Part shown: piece by piece, positions 39,792-49,457 of the stretch
How the letters are laid out: the number at the start of each line of letters is the position of its first letter
Position numbering within the stretch: the stretch's first letter is position 1
Assembly: GCA_013314855.1 (NCBI GenBank)
Contig: JABUEW010000008.1
Location: forward strand, 1-58,648
Source: Bacillota bacterium
Lineage (GTDB): Bacteria > Bacillota > Clostridia > Acetivibrionales > DUMC01
Length of the DNA: 58,648 nucleotides
Direction: 5' to 3'
Position numbers and translations under genes: made by a program
Notes under the pieces: generated by a model
What the model saw: only the letters and a program-made list of their open reading frames with translations
Told to the model about the DNA's origin: nothing
Databases searched by the model: none

Positions 39792-41924
39792 ATGGAAGAT
39801 AGTGCCATTAAGAAGTTTTTTGGAGATAGGTACAATATTTTAATAATACTTATACTGTTGATAGTTTGTGCCATTATATACAAGTTGGCCAATTTGCAAA
39901 TTATTCATGGAAATGAATACTACGAACGTTCTCAGTATAAACTTTTACTTGAAAGAAGAATTATGCCTGCTAGAGGAAGTATACTTGACAGGAATGGGGT
40001 ACCTATTGCAATAAACCGTGCAGGTTATAACGTTTATATAGTCAATGCAAGGCTTAAACAAGAAGAATTAAATGAAATGCTGTTAAAATTATATAACATA
40101 TTTGAAAAAAATGGTGATATTTTTAATAAAAGCCTTAGTAAATATTTAACTTTTGACCCGGTTGATTTCGGCAGCGAGTTGAAAAAATCCGAAGACAGGC
40201 CTGAAAAATGGGCAAAAGACAATGGCATAGAGATTGATACAAAAACGCCTATTACTCCTGAAAAATTGTTTAAAACTCTAAGGGAACTCTATAATATAGA
40301 TAAAAAATACACCGATGAAGAAGCATACAAAATAATTACAATGAGGTATGAAGTAAGAGGTTTTACCTCTTATGACCCTGTTTTACTGGCAAAAGATGTT
40401 TCAATAGAAACTGTGGCGGAAATTGAAGAAAAACATCACATATTCAGGGGAGTAACAACTGAAATTGAATACTTGAGGGAATATGTAAATGCTGATTTGG
40501 CATGCCATGTAATTGGCTATGTAAGAGGTATAGATGCAGAGACGTACAACAAACTTAAGGGTGAAGGGTACGGAATTAATGATATAATCGGAAAATCCGG
40601 AATAGAGTATGCTGCTGAAAAGGAATTAAGAGGAAAACCAGGGAAAAAGAAGGTGGAGGTAGATATACGAGGTCGCTTGACAAAAGTGGTTGAGGAGACA
40701 CCTGCAATTCCCGGAAACAATATAGTACTCACCCTCGATATGAATCTTCAAAAAATAGCAGTTGAAGCCCTTGAAAGAAGAATAAAGGAAATCAGGGAAC
40801 TGAATGGGCCATATCATTATCACGATGCTTTCGCCGGAGCTGTAGTAGCCTTGGATGTAAACAGCGGGGAGATACTTGCCATGGCCAGTTACCCCGGATA
40901 TGACCCTTCCATTTTTCTAGCAGGTCCTGAAGATAAAGAAGCACAACAAGCAATCAGAGATTTGAACGATCCGGCAAAAACCCACGTTACTTCTGAATTT
41001 AACAGGGCTATAGCAGGAAGATATGCGCCAGGTTCCACATTTAAACCACTTGTCGCTATTGCAGCTCTTGAAGAAGGTGTAATTACTCCGACGACTACCA
41101 TATATGACAGGGGTTATGTATACTATGATGGTATGAGATTTACCTGCATGGATTGGCGGAATGGGTATGGCGCCCATGGGGCTATTACTTTAAGCAGGGC
41201 TTTGGCTGTTTCCTGCAATATATTTTTTCACGAAATTGGAGTAATGACAGGAATAGATAACATTGATAAATGGGCAAAACTTTTCGGACTCGGAGAAAAA
41301 ACAGGTATCGAAATTCCCGGCGAGCAGAAAGGTATCCGTTCAAATAAAGAATATAAAAAACAGGTTTCGCCTTATATATGGGGAAAGGCTGATACAGCTT
41401 CTTCATCAATAGGACAGCTTTATCATGAATATACTCCACTTCAGCTTGCAAACTATGTAGCAACTATTGCTAATGGGGGTAAAAAGTATAAACCTCACCT
41501 GATAAAATATATAACAGAATATAACGGTAAACTAATAAAAGAAACAGAAATTGAATACGAAGAAATACCTGTAAGTGATAAAACCATTGAAGCAGTAAAA
41601 ATAGGTATGATTGCTGTTGCAAATTCAGTAGATGGAACAGCAGTTCATATATTTAGGGATTTACCCTATAAAGTTGGTGCAAAAACAGGTACTGCCGAGG
41701 CTTATAAAGAAGGCCAATCAAATAATGGAGTGTTTATCTGCTACGCACCTGCCGAACTGGACAAAACACCTCAAATTGCTGTTGCAGTGGTTATTGAGCA
41801 TGGTGTATACGGTATGTATGCAGCTCCTATTGCCCGGGAAATAATTACAGAATACTTCAAACAGCAAAGCCAGGATGATAAAGGTATTAAAGCTGTGCCT
41901 GGAATACCTGTTTTTACACCATAG
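39792..41924 (+). CDS. mrdA: Penicillin-binding protein 2 (elongation transpeptidase)
   Basis: This class B PBP works with RodA and MreBCD in rod elongation. A transmembrane anchor (residues about 15-35) is followed by the pedestal domain and the transpeptidase with STFK near residue 414, SCN near 473 and KTGTA near 631. The long pre-catalytic part and the GSILDRNGVPIAINRAGYNVY segment fit PBP2. I chose the ATG at 39792 because GGGGG lies 4 bp before it; an upstream in-frame start lacks a site. The product is 710 residues. It converges on PBP1A with only 7 bp between stops. Confidence 0.93.
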   Translation: MEDSAIKKFFGDRYNILIILILLIVCAIIYKLANLQIIHGNEYYERSQYKLLLERRIMPARGSILDRNGVPIAINRAGYNVYIVNARLKQEELNEMLLKLYNIFEKNGDIFNKSLSKYLTFDPVDFGSELKKSEDRPEKWAKDNGIEIDTKTPITPEKLFKTLRELYNIDKKYTDEEAYKIITMRYEVRGFTSYDPVLLAKDVSIETVAEIEEKHHIFRGVTTEIEYLREYVNADLACHVIGYVRGIDAETYNKLKGEGYGINDIIGKSGIEYAAEKELRGKPGKKKVEVDIRGRLTKVVEETPAIPGNNIVLTLDMNLQKIAVEALERRIKEIRELNGPYHYHDAFAGAVVALDVNSGEILAMASYPGYDPSIFLAGPEDKEAQQAIRDLNDPAKTHVTSEFNRAIAGRYAPGSTFKPLVAIAALEEGVITPTTTIYDRGYVYYDGMRFTCMDWRNGYGAHGAITLSRALAVSCNIFFHEIGVMTGIDNIDKWAKLFGLGEKTGIEIPGEQKGIRSNKEYKKQVSPYIWGKADTASSSIGQLYHEYTPLQLANYVATIANGGKKYKPHLIKYITEYNGKLIKETEIEYEEIPVSDKTIEAVKIGMIAVANSVDGTAVHIFRDLPYKVGAKTGTAEAYKEGQSNNGVFICYAPAELDKTPQIAVAVVIEHGVYGMYAAPIAREIITEYFKQQSQDDKGIKAVPGIPVFTP

Positions 41925-41931
41925 GATATAT

Positions 41932-44361
41932 CTATTCCTCGTCTCCATATACGTGACCGCTGGGCCCGTGTATATTACAGTATTCACCTGCAGGCAGTTC
42001 ATAAACCCAATCCAAAGGATATGGATCCCAAGGTTTTAGAGGTCTGAAGGGTATTATCCTTTGTATGAAAATTTTTTCTATAACAGACTCAGCAGGACAG
42101 TACGGACCGGCAAGGAGGTTTCGTCCCCATATATCTTTTGCATCTTTGCAAACTTTTGCCGAAACGTGTACATCACAAGACTCAGAAGGCTCGGTACCTT
42201 TGATGAAATATTCTTCAAAAGATGCATCCCCTCTTGGGTCCTGGGTACATAAATCAGTGGCCAACTTCCCTGAATAAACACATATCCTTTTTTTTACTAT
42301 GTTGTCCGGCATAGGGAAGTCGACAGGTTCCTTATTCTGGTGAATTTTGTGCATTACCGCATTCCATATTAATGCCGCAGGGTTATCATTATTTGGAACT
42401 CCTTCTATAGGAGTAGGCTTATCGTAACCATACCACACAGCACCTACATAATAAGTAGAATAGCCGATAAACCACCTATCTTTATCATCATCGGTAGTAC
42501 CTGTTTTACCGGCTGTAGGTATAACTTGATTCTTTGAGTTTGTTATTGTTCCAAGCCTTGCAGCGGTACCACCCAATTCTCCAGGCCTTCTGCTGGGCCT
42601 GCATACATCCTTCATCATGTCGGTCATTAAAAAGGCGGTTGCTTCATCGTATACCACATTAAAATCGGGTTTCTTTTCCAGAATAATATTACCGTTTGAA
42701 TCTGTTACTTTAGTATATGAAATAGGTTCATAATACACTCCCCTGTTTGCAAAAGGCACATATGCAGCAGCCATTTGCAGGGGGCTTACGCCCTTTTCAA
42801 GGCCTCCCAGCGCTATTGAGAGATTTTTCTGATTACGCTCAATCCCAGCTTTTTTCAAATACTCTAGGGGGATATTAGGATTACCGAACTGCATGTAAAT
42901 TTTTGCAGCCGGAACATTTACCGAACGCTTTATAGCATAACGTACAGTCATTAAACCCTCAAAGCTTCTTGTGTAATTCTCAGGATATCTTGGCTTATCT
43001 TCACCTAAAAAGTATACAGGAACATCATCTAATACTGTTGCAGGAGTTATCATTCGCCTGTCTATGGCAGGAGCATACACTGCTAATGGTTTGAAACTTG
43101 AACCTGCAGGTCTTTCTATTGATGTTGCCCGATTAAGAATATTGCTTGCAGTCTTTTCTCCATAACCTCCGCGGATGGCAAGTATATGTCCGTTCGAGGG
43201 GTCCATTATTACCATGCCTGCCTGTGGATGCTGTGTTACTTTTGGATTTTCATGAAAATATTTATCATCCATGAAAACATTATCCATAACTTTCTGGATG
43301 TAAGGGTCCATTGTGGTATAAATCCTTACGCCGTAGTTATATATAGTTGTGAGGGCCATTTGCTCTGACATGCCTTTTTGTTCCATCAGGTCATTGGTGA
43401 CTTCTTTTACTACATAATCCACAAAATAGCTTTGTACAGGTATATTCTTCTCGGCATCACCTTTTTCGGCAAACTTAAGCTCCTCGTTAATAGCCTCATC
43501 ATATTCATTTTGGTCAATCCAGCCTAATTCCAACATTTTGTTCAATATTAGCTGTTGTCTTTTTATTGCGTTTTCCCTGCCTTTTTCAGTAAAAGGGTCA
43601 TATGTTGCGGGACTATTGGTAATTCCGGCAAGAAGTGCGCATTCCGCAAGAGAAAGCTCCCCTACATCCTTATTAAAATACATTTTTGATGCAGACTGGA
43701 CCCCATAGCACCCATTTCCCATATAGATAAGGTTCATATAAAGCTCCAGAATCTGCCACTTGTCAAGGCGCCTCTCAAGCTGTATGGCAAGCCATTGCTC
43801 CTGGACTTTTCTTTCGAGGCGTCTTTCTGTTCTTCCCGTAATATTCCTTATTACCTGTTGTGTAATAGTACTTCCTCCATGGGTTGGATTGCCCCTGTTT
43901 AATACAAATTCCACAATTGCACTGCCTATGCGTCTTAAGTCTACCCCAAAATGCTTAAAAAAACGCTCATCTTCAATAGAGACAAGAGCCTGCCATAGAT
44001 ACTCCGGTACATCTTTATAATATACAACCTCCCTGTTTATGTTTTCCGAACCTGTAAACCTTGCTATCTCATTGCCCTGTGAGTCATACACATAAGAGGT
44101 TTCCTTTTTAATTTCAATCTGCTCTCTTGTTATAGGTTCAGCGGTCCTGATATATCCTAGCATTGCTCCTCCAAGTACCCCTGCACCTGCACAACCTATG
44201 ACAATAACTAACAGTATAAGTGTTTTTAATGCTGTCAAAGCAAATTTACCAACAACTACGGGTTTTATATTTGTCAATTTCTTTATGATGCCACTTATTC
44301 CTTTTTTTCTTTTTTGCTTCTTTGCAGCTCCTCTTAAAGTAGCTGCTTTTTTTGGAACCAT
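41932..44361 (-). CDS. Class A penicillin-binding protein 1A
   Basis: This bifunctional wall synthase has a cytoplasmic basic N-terminus, one membrane segment (about residues 35-60) and a glycosyltransferase domain with EDERFFKHFGVD, GGSTITQQVIRN and RKVQEQWLA. The transpeptidase has SSFK near residue 418, SVN and KTGTT near residue 618. The C-terminal 90 residues carry cysteines and prolines. The start at 44361 (MVPKKAATLRG) follows AGGAGG; an in-frame upstream extension of 47 residues has no ribosome site. The product is 809 residues, transcribed away from yunB. Confidence 0.94.
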   Translation of the reverse strand: MVPKKAATLRGAAKKQKRKKGISGIIKKLTNIKPVVVGKFALTALKTLILLVIVIGCAGAGVLGGAMLGYIRTAEPITREQIEIKKETSYVYDSQGNEIARFTGSENINREVVYYKDVPEYLWQALVSIEDERFFKHFGVDLRRIGSAIVEFVLNRGNPTHGGSTITQQVIRNITGRTERRLERKVQEQWLAIQLERRLDKWQILELYMNLIYMGNGCYGVQSASKMYFNKDVGELSLAECALLAGITNSPATYDPFTEKGRENAIKRQQLILNKMLELGWIDQNEYDEAINEELKFAEKGDAEKNIPVQSYFVDYVVKEVTNDLMEQKGMSEQMALTTIYNYGVRIYTTMDPYIQKVMDNVFMDDKYFHENPKVTQHPQAGMVIMDPSNGHILAIRGGYGEKTASNILNRATSIERPAGSSFKPLAVYAPAIDRRMITPATVLDDVPVYFLGEDKPRYPENYTRSFEGLMTVRYAIKRSVNVPAAKIYMQFGNPNIPLEYLKKAGIERNQKNLSIALGGLEKGVSPLQMAAAYVPFANRGVYYEPISYTKVTDSNGNIILEKKPDFNVVYDEATAFLMTDMMKDVCRPSRRPGELGGTAARLGTITNSKNQVIPTAGKTGTTDDDKDRWFIGYSTYYVGAVWYGYDKPTPIEGVPNNDNPAALIWNAVMHKIHQNKEPVDFPMPDNIVKKRICVYSGKLATDLCTQDPRGDASFEEYFIKGTEPSESCDVHVSAKVCKDAKDIWGRNLLAGPYCPAESVIEKIFIQRIIPFRPLKPWDPYPLDWVYELPAGEYCNIHGPSGHVYGDEE

Positions 44362-44585
44362 ATCCGCCTCCTGTATATTCTCCGGTGTATTAATAATCTT
44401 GCAATAATCTTGTTTATTTCTATCTTGGTAATTACAATTATAACATAAAAATTTACTATGTAGTAATAAAATTAAGACAATACTATTACAAATTATTGAC
44501 AATATTTGCTGTGATTTATTCTAAGATGCCTTTCACAAAAATCTCTTAATATTCATATAATGATTTTTGCAGGGGGTTTATATGA

Positions 44586-45272
44586 ATGTCGATAAAAAAC
44601 ACTATGTTATATAGGCGCTTTTGGTATGTAAAAAAGCGTTATAGAGGGAAGATACATATTCACTTTTTAACAGTAGGCATAATAATTATATTCTTTATTC
44701 TTGCTAAATATACCGGTCATGTTTTTATCCCTTATATTGATGAATTTTCGGAATACAGGGTAAAATCGGTTTTAAATATTGCAATTTATGATGTTGTCAG
44801 AGAAAACTTTTTATTAGATGGGCTTGCTTTTGAAGACCTGGTAAAAATAAGCAAAGATGTTGACGGCAATATTACTGCAATTACCATGAACAGCGTGAAG
44901 GTTAATGAAATAACTGCAAAACTGTCCCGCGAAATCCAACATAGGATTAATTCAATTGGTGAAATAAGAATTAAAGTACCTTTTGGAGCTTTGTTTGGCG
45001 ATACTATTTTCTATAATATGGGACCGGATGTAAATATTAATTTAAGGCAATATGGAAACATAGAGACAGAATTTACATCCGAATTTACCGGGGCAGGTAT
45101 AAATCAGACTAAACATAGAATTGTCCTGGTTGTAAAAGTAAATTTCGGGGTGAGTGCAGCTTTTATTAAAAAAAAATGTAATATGGTTACTACTGTACCC
45201 ATAGCAGAAACTGTAATTGTTGGTAAAACTCCTTACATGTTTTTTGAAACAAAAAATGAAAATTCTCCATGA
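44586..45272 (+). CDS. yunB: Sporulation protein YunB
   Basis: YunB is a sigma-E dependent sporulation protein of unknown activity. The 228-residue sequence has one N-terminal membrane segment (residues about 26-45) and the family pattern IAIYDVVRENF, then IRIKVPFGALFGDTIFYNMGPD and GINQTKHRIVLVVKVNFGV. ATG at 44586 follows GGGGG; an ATG at 44582 is out of frame. It is divergent from PBP1A and convergent with the bactofilin gene. Confidence 0.87.
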   Translation: MSIKNTMLYRRFWYVKKRYRGKIHIHFLTVGIIIIFFILAKYTGHVFIPYIDEFSEYRVKSVLNIAIYDVVRENFLLDGLAFEDLVKISKDVDGNITAITMNSVKVNEITAKLSREIQHRINSIGEIRIKVPFGALFGDTIFYNMGPDVNINLRQYGNIETEFTSEFTGAGINQTKHRIVLVVKVNFGVSAAFIKKKCNMVTTVPIAETVIVGKTPYMFFETKNENSP

Positions 45273-45305
45273 AACGGGAAAGGGAAACTACTTGAAGTAT
45301 CGTTG

Positions 45306-45680
45306 CTAATCTTTCTGGTTACCGGACGGACTAATCATGTTACATTTGCCATTGAAAAATGCACCTTCTTCAGTAACAAAACTCATGGCTTCAACATCCC
45401 CATGCAAGCGGGCTGATGAACAAAGCCTCACCATGTATTTTGAATAAATGTTTCCATCGACTGTACCTGAAATTTGAATGTTATTTCCATAAATATTTCC
45501 GTTTACCTGAGCAGTTTCTCCTATAACAATATCTTCAGCAGCTTTTATGTCACCCTTTACCTTTCCGTCAATCCTTATTGCACCCTCACAATTAACATTG
45601 CCTTCAAACACTGAATTTTCCCCTATTAATGAATCAAAACTCCTGCTTGTGCTTGGGCCGGTAGTTTTGCCTTTAAACAT
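45306..45680 (-). CDS. Bactofilin (polymer-forming cytoskeletal protein)
   Basis: Bactofilins form nucleotide-free filaments that organise wall enzymes. The 124-residue protein opens with a short polar N-terminus, followed by the beta-helical DUF583 repeats: GENSVFEGNVNCEGAIRIDGKVKGDI, then GETAQVNGNIYGNNIQISG. Gly-rich turns occur every six or so residues. ATG at 45680 follows GAGGAG. It lies 88 bp after the M23 peptidase gene on the same strand; such pairs determine cell shape in several bacteria. Confidence 0.92.
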   Translation of the reverse strand: MFKGKTTGPSTSRSFDSLIGENSVFEGNVNCEGAIRIDGKVKGDIKAAEDIVIGETAQVNGNIYGNNIQISGTVDGNIYSKYMVRLCSSARLHGDVEAMSFVTEEGAFFNGKCNMISPSGNQKD

Positions 45681-45768
45681 TTCATACTTCTCCTCTCATT
45701 TATGTTTGTTTGGTTGCAATACTGAATTTTGATGCTGTTTACCCGGTGCTAAAATTTTTATAAAAAAA

Positions 45769-46941
45769 TCATCTGCTCAAATATTTATATGGGTCAATTG
45801 GTTCACCATTAATATGTATCTCAAAATGCAGGTGGGAGCCGGTTGTTCTACCGCTGCTGCCGACTCTTGCTATAATATCACCCTTTTTTACTGTTTGACC
45901 TTTTTTTACTAGCAATTTTGAGGCATGGCCGTATACAGTGCTGATGCCGTTACCATGGTCGATAATAACCGTTTGGCCTAACTCATTGTAATATCCGGAT
46001 AAAATAACTTTGCCGCTGGCAGAAGCTTTTATGCTTGTACCGTATGGAGCAGCAATATCAATACCGTTATGATAGGCTCTTCTAAAGGTAATTGGATCCA
46101 ACCTGTAACCGAATTTCGATGTAATATTTCCTATAACAGGCCAAAGTGTAGGGAGAGAATTAAGATATTCGGTTAATTTCTTTTCCATTTCGGTTAAATC
46201 AATAAGGTTTTCGTCTTTTTGCTTATTAATTTCGTTGAGGGCAGTTAAAATCTCATTTAATTCATTAATATCTTTTACAAATGAAGATGAACTTGCAGTG
46301 CTTGAACGACTTGCAAGTCCGGCATTTATACGCCCGGATACATAATTGTCTATAATATCTTTGAATTTTTCTATATACTCGGATATATTAATATTTGAAG
46401 AGTTTTCCTCTTTTATTAAAGCATTTATTTCTTCGATTTTCTCACTCAAAAGAGTTTCCTGCTGGCCAGTTAAAGCATAAAGCTTGTCCATACTGGATTT
46501 TAGAGCCATATTTTCGCCTACTATACTGGAAATATATAAATAGAAATAAATGGTAAAAGCTGCTAATAATACAATAATTATTACTGCAATTTTTGTGTAC
46601 ACACGTGAAATCCTGATTGTTTTTACTTTGTCGGATGAATGAGGCACCAGCATGATTGTAAAGTATTTTTTTTGTTCTTTCATGTTCTTGTCTGATTTTA
46701 GAACCCTGCTTTTCTTCAAAACCCAATGAAGTTTTATTGTCCTGTTTAACTCAATCAGTCCGATTTTTACTTTTTTCATTAAGTTATGTATTATTTTAAC
46801 ACAATATTTAAAATGATTCTTAGATGATTTTATCAATGGACCTATTAATGATTTTACTGTAAATACCAGGTCTTTATTTTGTTTTTTGTTGGCATTAGGT
46901 TTAGCCGGCAATTTATTTTCATGAGTAACTTTATATATCAT
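45769..46941 (-). CDS. Membrane-anchored M23 peptidase with long basic N-terminus
   Basis: A LytM-type zinc endopeptidase domain occupies residues about 270-390, with HNGID and HLHFEIH ligands intact. One membrane helix (about residues 107-132) is preceded by an unusually long Lys-rich cytoplasmic segment of about 100 residues and followed by a coiled coil. The start at 46941 follows AAGGATG; an internal ATG at 46683 (MKEQKKYFTIMLVP), where the typical family N-terminus begins, lacks a ribosome site. It probably cuts peptidoglycan under control of the downstream bactofilin. Confidence 0.87.
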   Translation of the reverse strand: MIYKVTHENKLPAKPNANKKQNKDLVFTVKSLIGPLIKSSKNHFKYCVKIIHNLMKKVKIGLIELNRTIKLHWVLKKSRVLKSDKNMKEQKKYFTIMLVPHSSDKVKTIRISRVYTKIAVIIIVLLAAFTIYFYLYISSIVGENMALKSSMDKLYALTGQQETLLSEKIEEINALIKEENSSNINISEYIEKFKDIIDNYVSGRINAGLASRSSTASSSSFVKDINELNEILTALNEINKQKDENLIDLTEMEKKLTEYLNSLPTLWPVIGNITSKFGYRLDPITFRRAYHNGIDIAAPYGTSIKASASGKVILSGYYNELGQTVIIDHGNGISTVYGHASKLLVKKGQTVKKGDIIARVGSSGRTTGSHLHFEIHINGEPIDPYKYLSR

Positions 46942-47270
46942 TTTACACATCCTTAAGTGTTTATTATTTATTATTTATGTAGCAATTTATTTTTTTATTT
47001 ATATGCTTTAATTTATGTCATTTAATTGCTTATTATTTAAATATGTCATATAAAAGTATTTTTTTGTAATATTAAGATTATATTTCATTTATATTACCTT
47101 ACTATATTTTACACAAATTAAGATAATAATTCCATAGGAAATTTAAAAAATTTTTTTAATTTGTGTTAAAATATTTAAGCAAAGTATTGAAAATAAGAGA
47201 ATTGACAACAAAAAGTATGAAAAACAAAAGAATCAACAACAAAATTGGGAAATTATATTGAGGTGTGTAA
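46942..47270. other. AT-rich divergent intergenic region
   Basis: No gene is seen. An 11-bp inverted repeat, ACACAAATTAA (47111-47121) and TTAATTTGTGT (47156-47166), is the only notable structure; it lies upstream of rlmD. Further on are A-rich imperfect direct repeats containing GACAACAAAAAG and CAACAACAAAAT. GAGGTG before 47271 is the rlmD ribosome site. Confidence 0.4.
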
Positions 47271-48644
47271 ATGACAGTTGTAGAAAAAAATGAGGATTAT
47301 GTTTTGGAAATTACGGATGTTAATCATGAAGGACAGGGAGTAGGACATATTAACGGTTTTGCTGTTTTTGTGGATGGAGCGCTCATTGGAGAAAAAGTAA
47401 AGATTAAAATTATAAAAGTACTGAAGAATTACGGGGTAGGAAAACTTCTGGAGATTCAACGTCCCAGCCCTGTGAGAACAAAACCGTTTTGTCCGGTCTA
47501 TAAACGCTGTGGAGGCTGCAGCCTGCAGCATATGGATTATAATGCGCAGCTGGAATTCAAGACAAAGCTGGTTAAAGAAACACTCAAAAGAATAGGAAAG
47601 ATTAATAATGCTGATGTTTTAGTCCAGGATACCATAGGGATGAAATATCCGCTTAAATACAGGAATAAGGCACAGTACCCGGTGGGAATGAAAAATGGGA
47701 GACCGGTGATAGGTTTCTATGCCAAAAGAAGCCATGATATTATTGATGGGGGGAATTGCGACATTCAGGAGCCTGTCGGGAATATAATACGGGAAATATT
47801 TAGAAGGTTTATTGAAGAGAATAAAATAAGTGTATATGATGAAATAAGTCATAAAGGGTTAATAAGGCATTTAATGATCAGGTCAGGATTCAGGACAGGA
47901 GAAATAATGGTGGTAATAGTGATAAATGGAACCGACCTTCCCCAAAAGAGAAACCTGGTTAATTCCCTGTTGACTGGAGTTCCGGCAATAGAGAGTATAG
48001 TATTAAATATTAACACTTCAAAAACAAATGTAATACTTGGAGAGAAAAATATAAAAATATACGGTAAAGACACTATTACGGATTATATAGGGAATTTTAA
48101 ATTCCATATATCACCGCTGTCTTTTTTCCAGGTAAACCCTGTCCAGACAGAAGTGTTATATAACAAGGCTTTGGAGTTTGCATCCCTTTCAGGATCCGAG
48201 ACAGTCTTTGATTTATATTGCGGAACAGGTACAATTGCTTTATTTATGGCCCAGAAGGCTAAAAAAGTATACGGCGTAGAAGTGGTGGAGGAGGCTGTTG
48301 CTGATGCGCGTAATAATGCATGTGCTAATGGGGTGCATAATGTAGAATTTATAGCCGGGGAGGTTGAAAAGGTGATTCCCGAACTTTATGAAAATGGGGT
48401 AAGGGCCGATGTCGTGGTGGTGGACCCGCCAAGGAAGGGATGCGATGCTTCTTTGCTGGAGACTATAGTGCATATGGGGCCTGAAAGGATAGTATATGTA
48501 TCATGTAATCCGGCAACGCTGGCAAGGGATTTGATGTACCTGGAGGAGAGGGGGTATAGGATGGGCGAAGTGCAACCGGTGGATATGTTTCCATGGACGG
48601 TGCATACAGAAAGCGTTGCGAGAATTGAGAGGGCGACAGGCTGA
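47271..48644 (+). CDS. rlmD: 23S rRNA (uracil-5-)-methyltransferase, RlmD/RlmCD type
   Basis: This is a SAM-dependent m5U methyltransferase of 23S rRNA. An N-terminal TRAM domain (residues about 1-60) is followed by the iron-sulfur cysteines (CPVYKRCGGC plus a later GGNCDIQ), the SAM motif VFDLYCGTGTIALF and the catalytic SCNPATLARD with the general-base segment HTESVARIER. The length of 457 residues is typical. It is the last recognisable housekeeping gene before the accessory region begins. Confidence 0.95.
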   Translation: MTVVEKNEDYVLEITDVNHEGQGVGHINGFAVFVDGALIGEKVKIKIIKVLKNYGVGKLLEIQRPSPVRTKPFCPVYKRCGGCSLQHMDYNAQLEFKTKLVKETLKRIGKINNADVLVQDTIGMKYPLKYRNKAQYPVGMKNGRPVIGFYAKRSHDIIDGGNCDIQEPVGNIIREIFRRFIEENKISVYDEISHKGLIRHLMIRSGFRTGEIMVVIVINGTDLPQKRNLVNSLLTGVPAIESIVLNINTSKTNVILGEKNIKIYGKDTITDYIGNFKFHISPLSFFQVNPVQTEVLYNKALEFASLSGSETVFDLYCGTGTIALFMAQKAKKVYGVEVVEEAVADARNNACANGVHNVEFIAGEVEKVIPELYENGVRADVVVVDPPRKGCDASLLETIVHMGPERIVYVSCNPATLARDLMYLEERGYRMGEVQPVDMFPWTVHTESVARIERATG

Positions 48645-48688
48645 TGAATAAAGGGTTACAGGCGATTTGCAAAGTTGCAGGTTTTGGG

Positions 48689-48714
48689 TAACCCTTGAGT
48701 GTATAAAAAAGATA
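48689..48714 (+). repeat. 26-bp direct repeat, left copy, before the AbiE operon
   Basis: This copy matches 50528-50553 with two mismatches (TAACCCTTGAGTG, then TAT versus CAC, then AAAAAAGATA). Weaker similarity (AAGTTG...TTTT) extends upstream of both copies. The pair brackets the AbiE operon and the methyltransferase remnant. The left part also forms an inverted pair with GGGTTAC at 48653-48659. Confidence 0.8.
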
Positions 48715-48802
48715 TCATTCCCAAATCCAATAAACGAAATAAAAAAGGTAATTTTATTAAGCACAAGTATTATTGGCGGGCTCAGATAAATCTCATTTTC
48801 CA

Positions 48803-48848
48803 TTTACAAGTATGCTGTTCTTGATTATAATAATAGCATACTTGTAAA
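48803..48848 (+). promoter_or_regulatory. AbiE promoter overlapped by a 14-bp palindromic operator
   Basis: TTTACA (48803-48808) and TATAAT (48826-48831) are spaced by 17 bp. Perfect inverted arms TTTACAAGTATGCT (48803-48816) and its complement (48835-48848) cover the -35 and the start site, with the -10 between them. AbiEi antitoxins are known to repress their own operon through inverted repeats, and this layout fits that. Confidence 0.8.
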
Positions 48849-48863
48849 AGGCAGGTGCCACAA

Positions 48864-49457
48864 TTGGATTACTCAAAACAACTGGAAGAATTAATTTTAA
48901 AAAATGATGGTATTGTTTTTACTAAGACCGTGAGTGAGGCAGGTATCCCAAGAACTTATCTTTCTGAATTTGTAAAACGAGGAAGTTTAGAAAGATTGGA
49001 ACGTGGTGTGTATATTTTAAAAGATTGTCATGATGATGAAATGTACCGTTTGCAGGGCAAATTTACACAAGCTGTTTTTTCTCATGAAACAGCCTTGTTT
49101 TTGCATGATTTGACCGATAGAGACCCGCTCCAATACTCAGTAACTGTCAAGGCAGGATACAATGCGAAAAATATAAAGGATAGCGGAGTAAAGGTCTATT
49201 CTATCAAAAAGGATTTATACGATTTAGGGCTTATCACTGCAAAGACCCCATTTAATCGTTTAGTGAAAACCTATAATATGGAGAGGACAATTTGTGATAT
49301 TATTCGAAGCCGGAGTCAAATGGATATTGAAATTTTAACAGACGCTTTAAAAAGATATACAAAACGCAAAGACAAGAACCTTCCACAGCTTATGCGTTAT
49401 GCAGATAAATTTAGGATCACCATTGTTTTGCGAAAATACCTGGAGGTGCTGCTATGA
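48864..49457 (+). CDS. abiEi: AbiEi-type antitoxin / autorepressor
   Basis: AbiEi is the antitoxin of a type IV toxin-antitoxin system and an autorepressor. The N-terminal winged-helix segment (KNDGIVFTKTVSEAGIPRTYL, then GSLERLERGVY) and the C-terminal domain with FSHETALFLHDL and TICDIIRSR are typical. I prefer a TTG start at 48864 (MDYSKQLEELI), which gives the family N-terminus and follows AGGTG by 6 bp; a GTG at 48855 is the alternative. The product is 197 residues. It overlaps AbiEii by 4 bp (ATGA). Confidence 0.88.
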   Translation: MDYSKQLEELILKNDGIVFTKTVSEAGIPRTYLSEFVKRGSLERLERGVYILKDCHDDEMYRLQGKFTQAVFSHETALFLHDLTDRDPLQYSVTVKAGYNAKNIKDSGVKVYSIKKDLYDLGLITAKTPFNRLVKTYNMERTICDIIRSRSQMDIEILTDALKRYTKRKDKNLPQLMRYADKFRITIVLRKYLEVLL

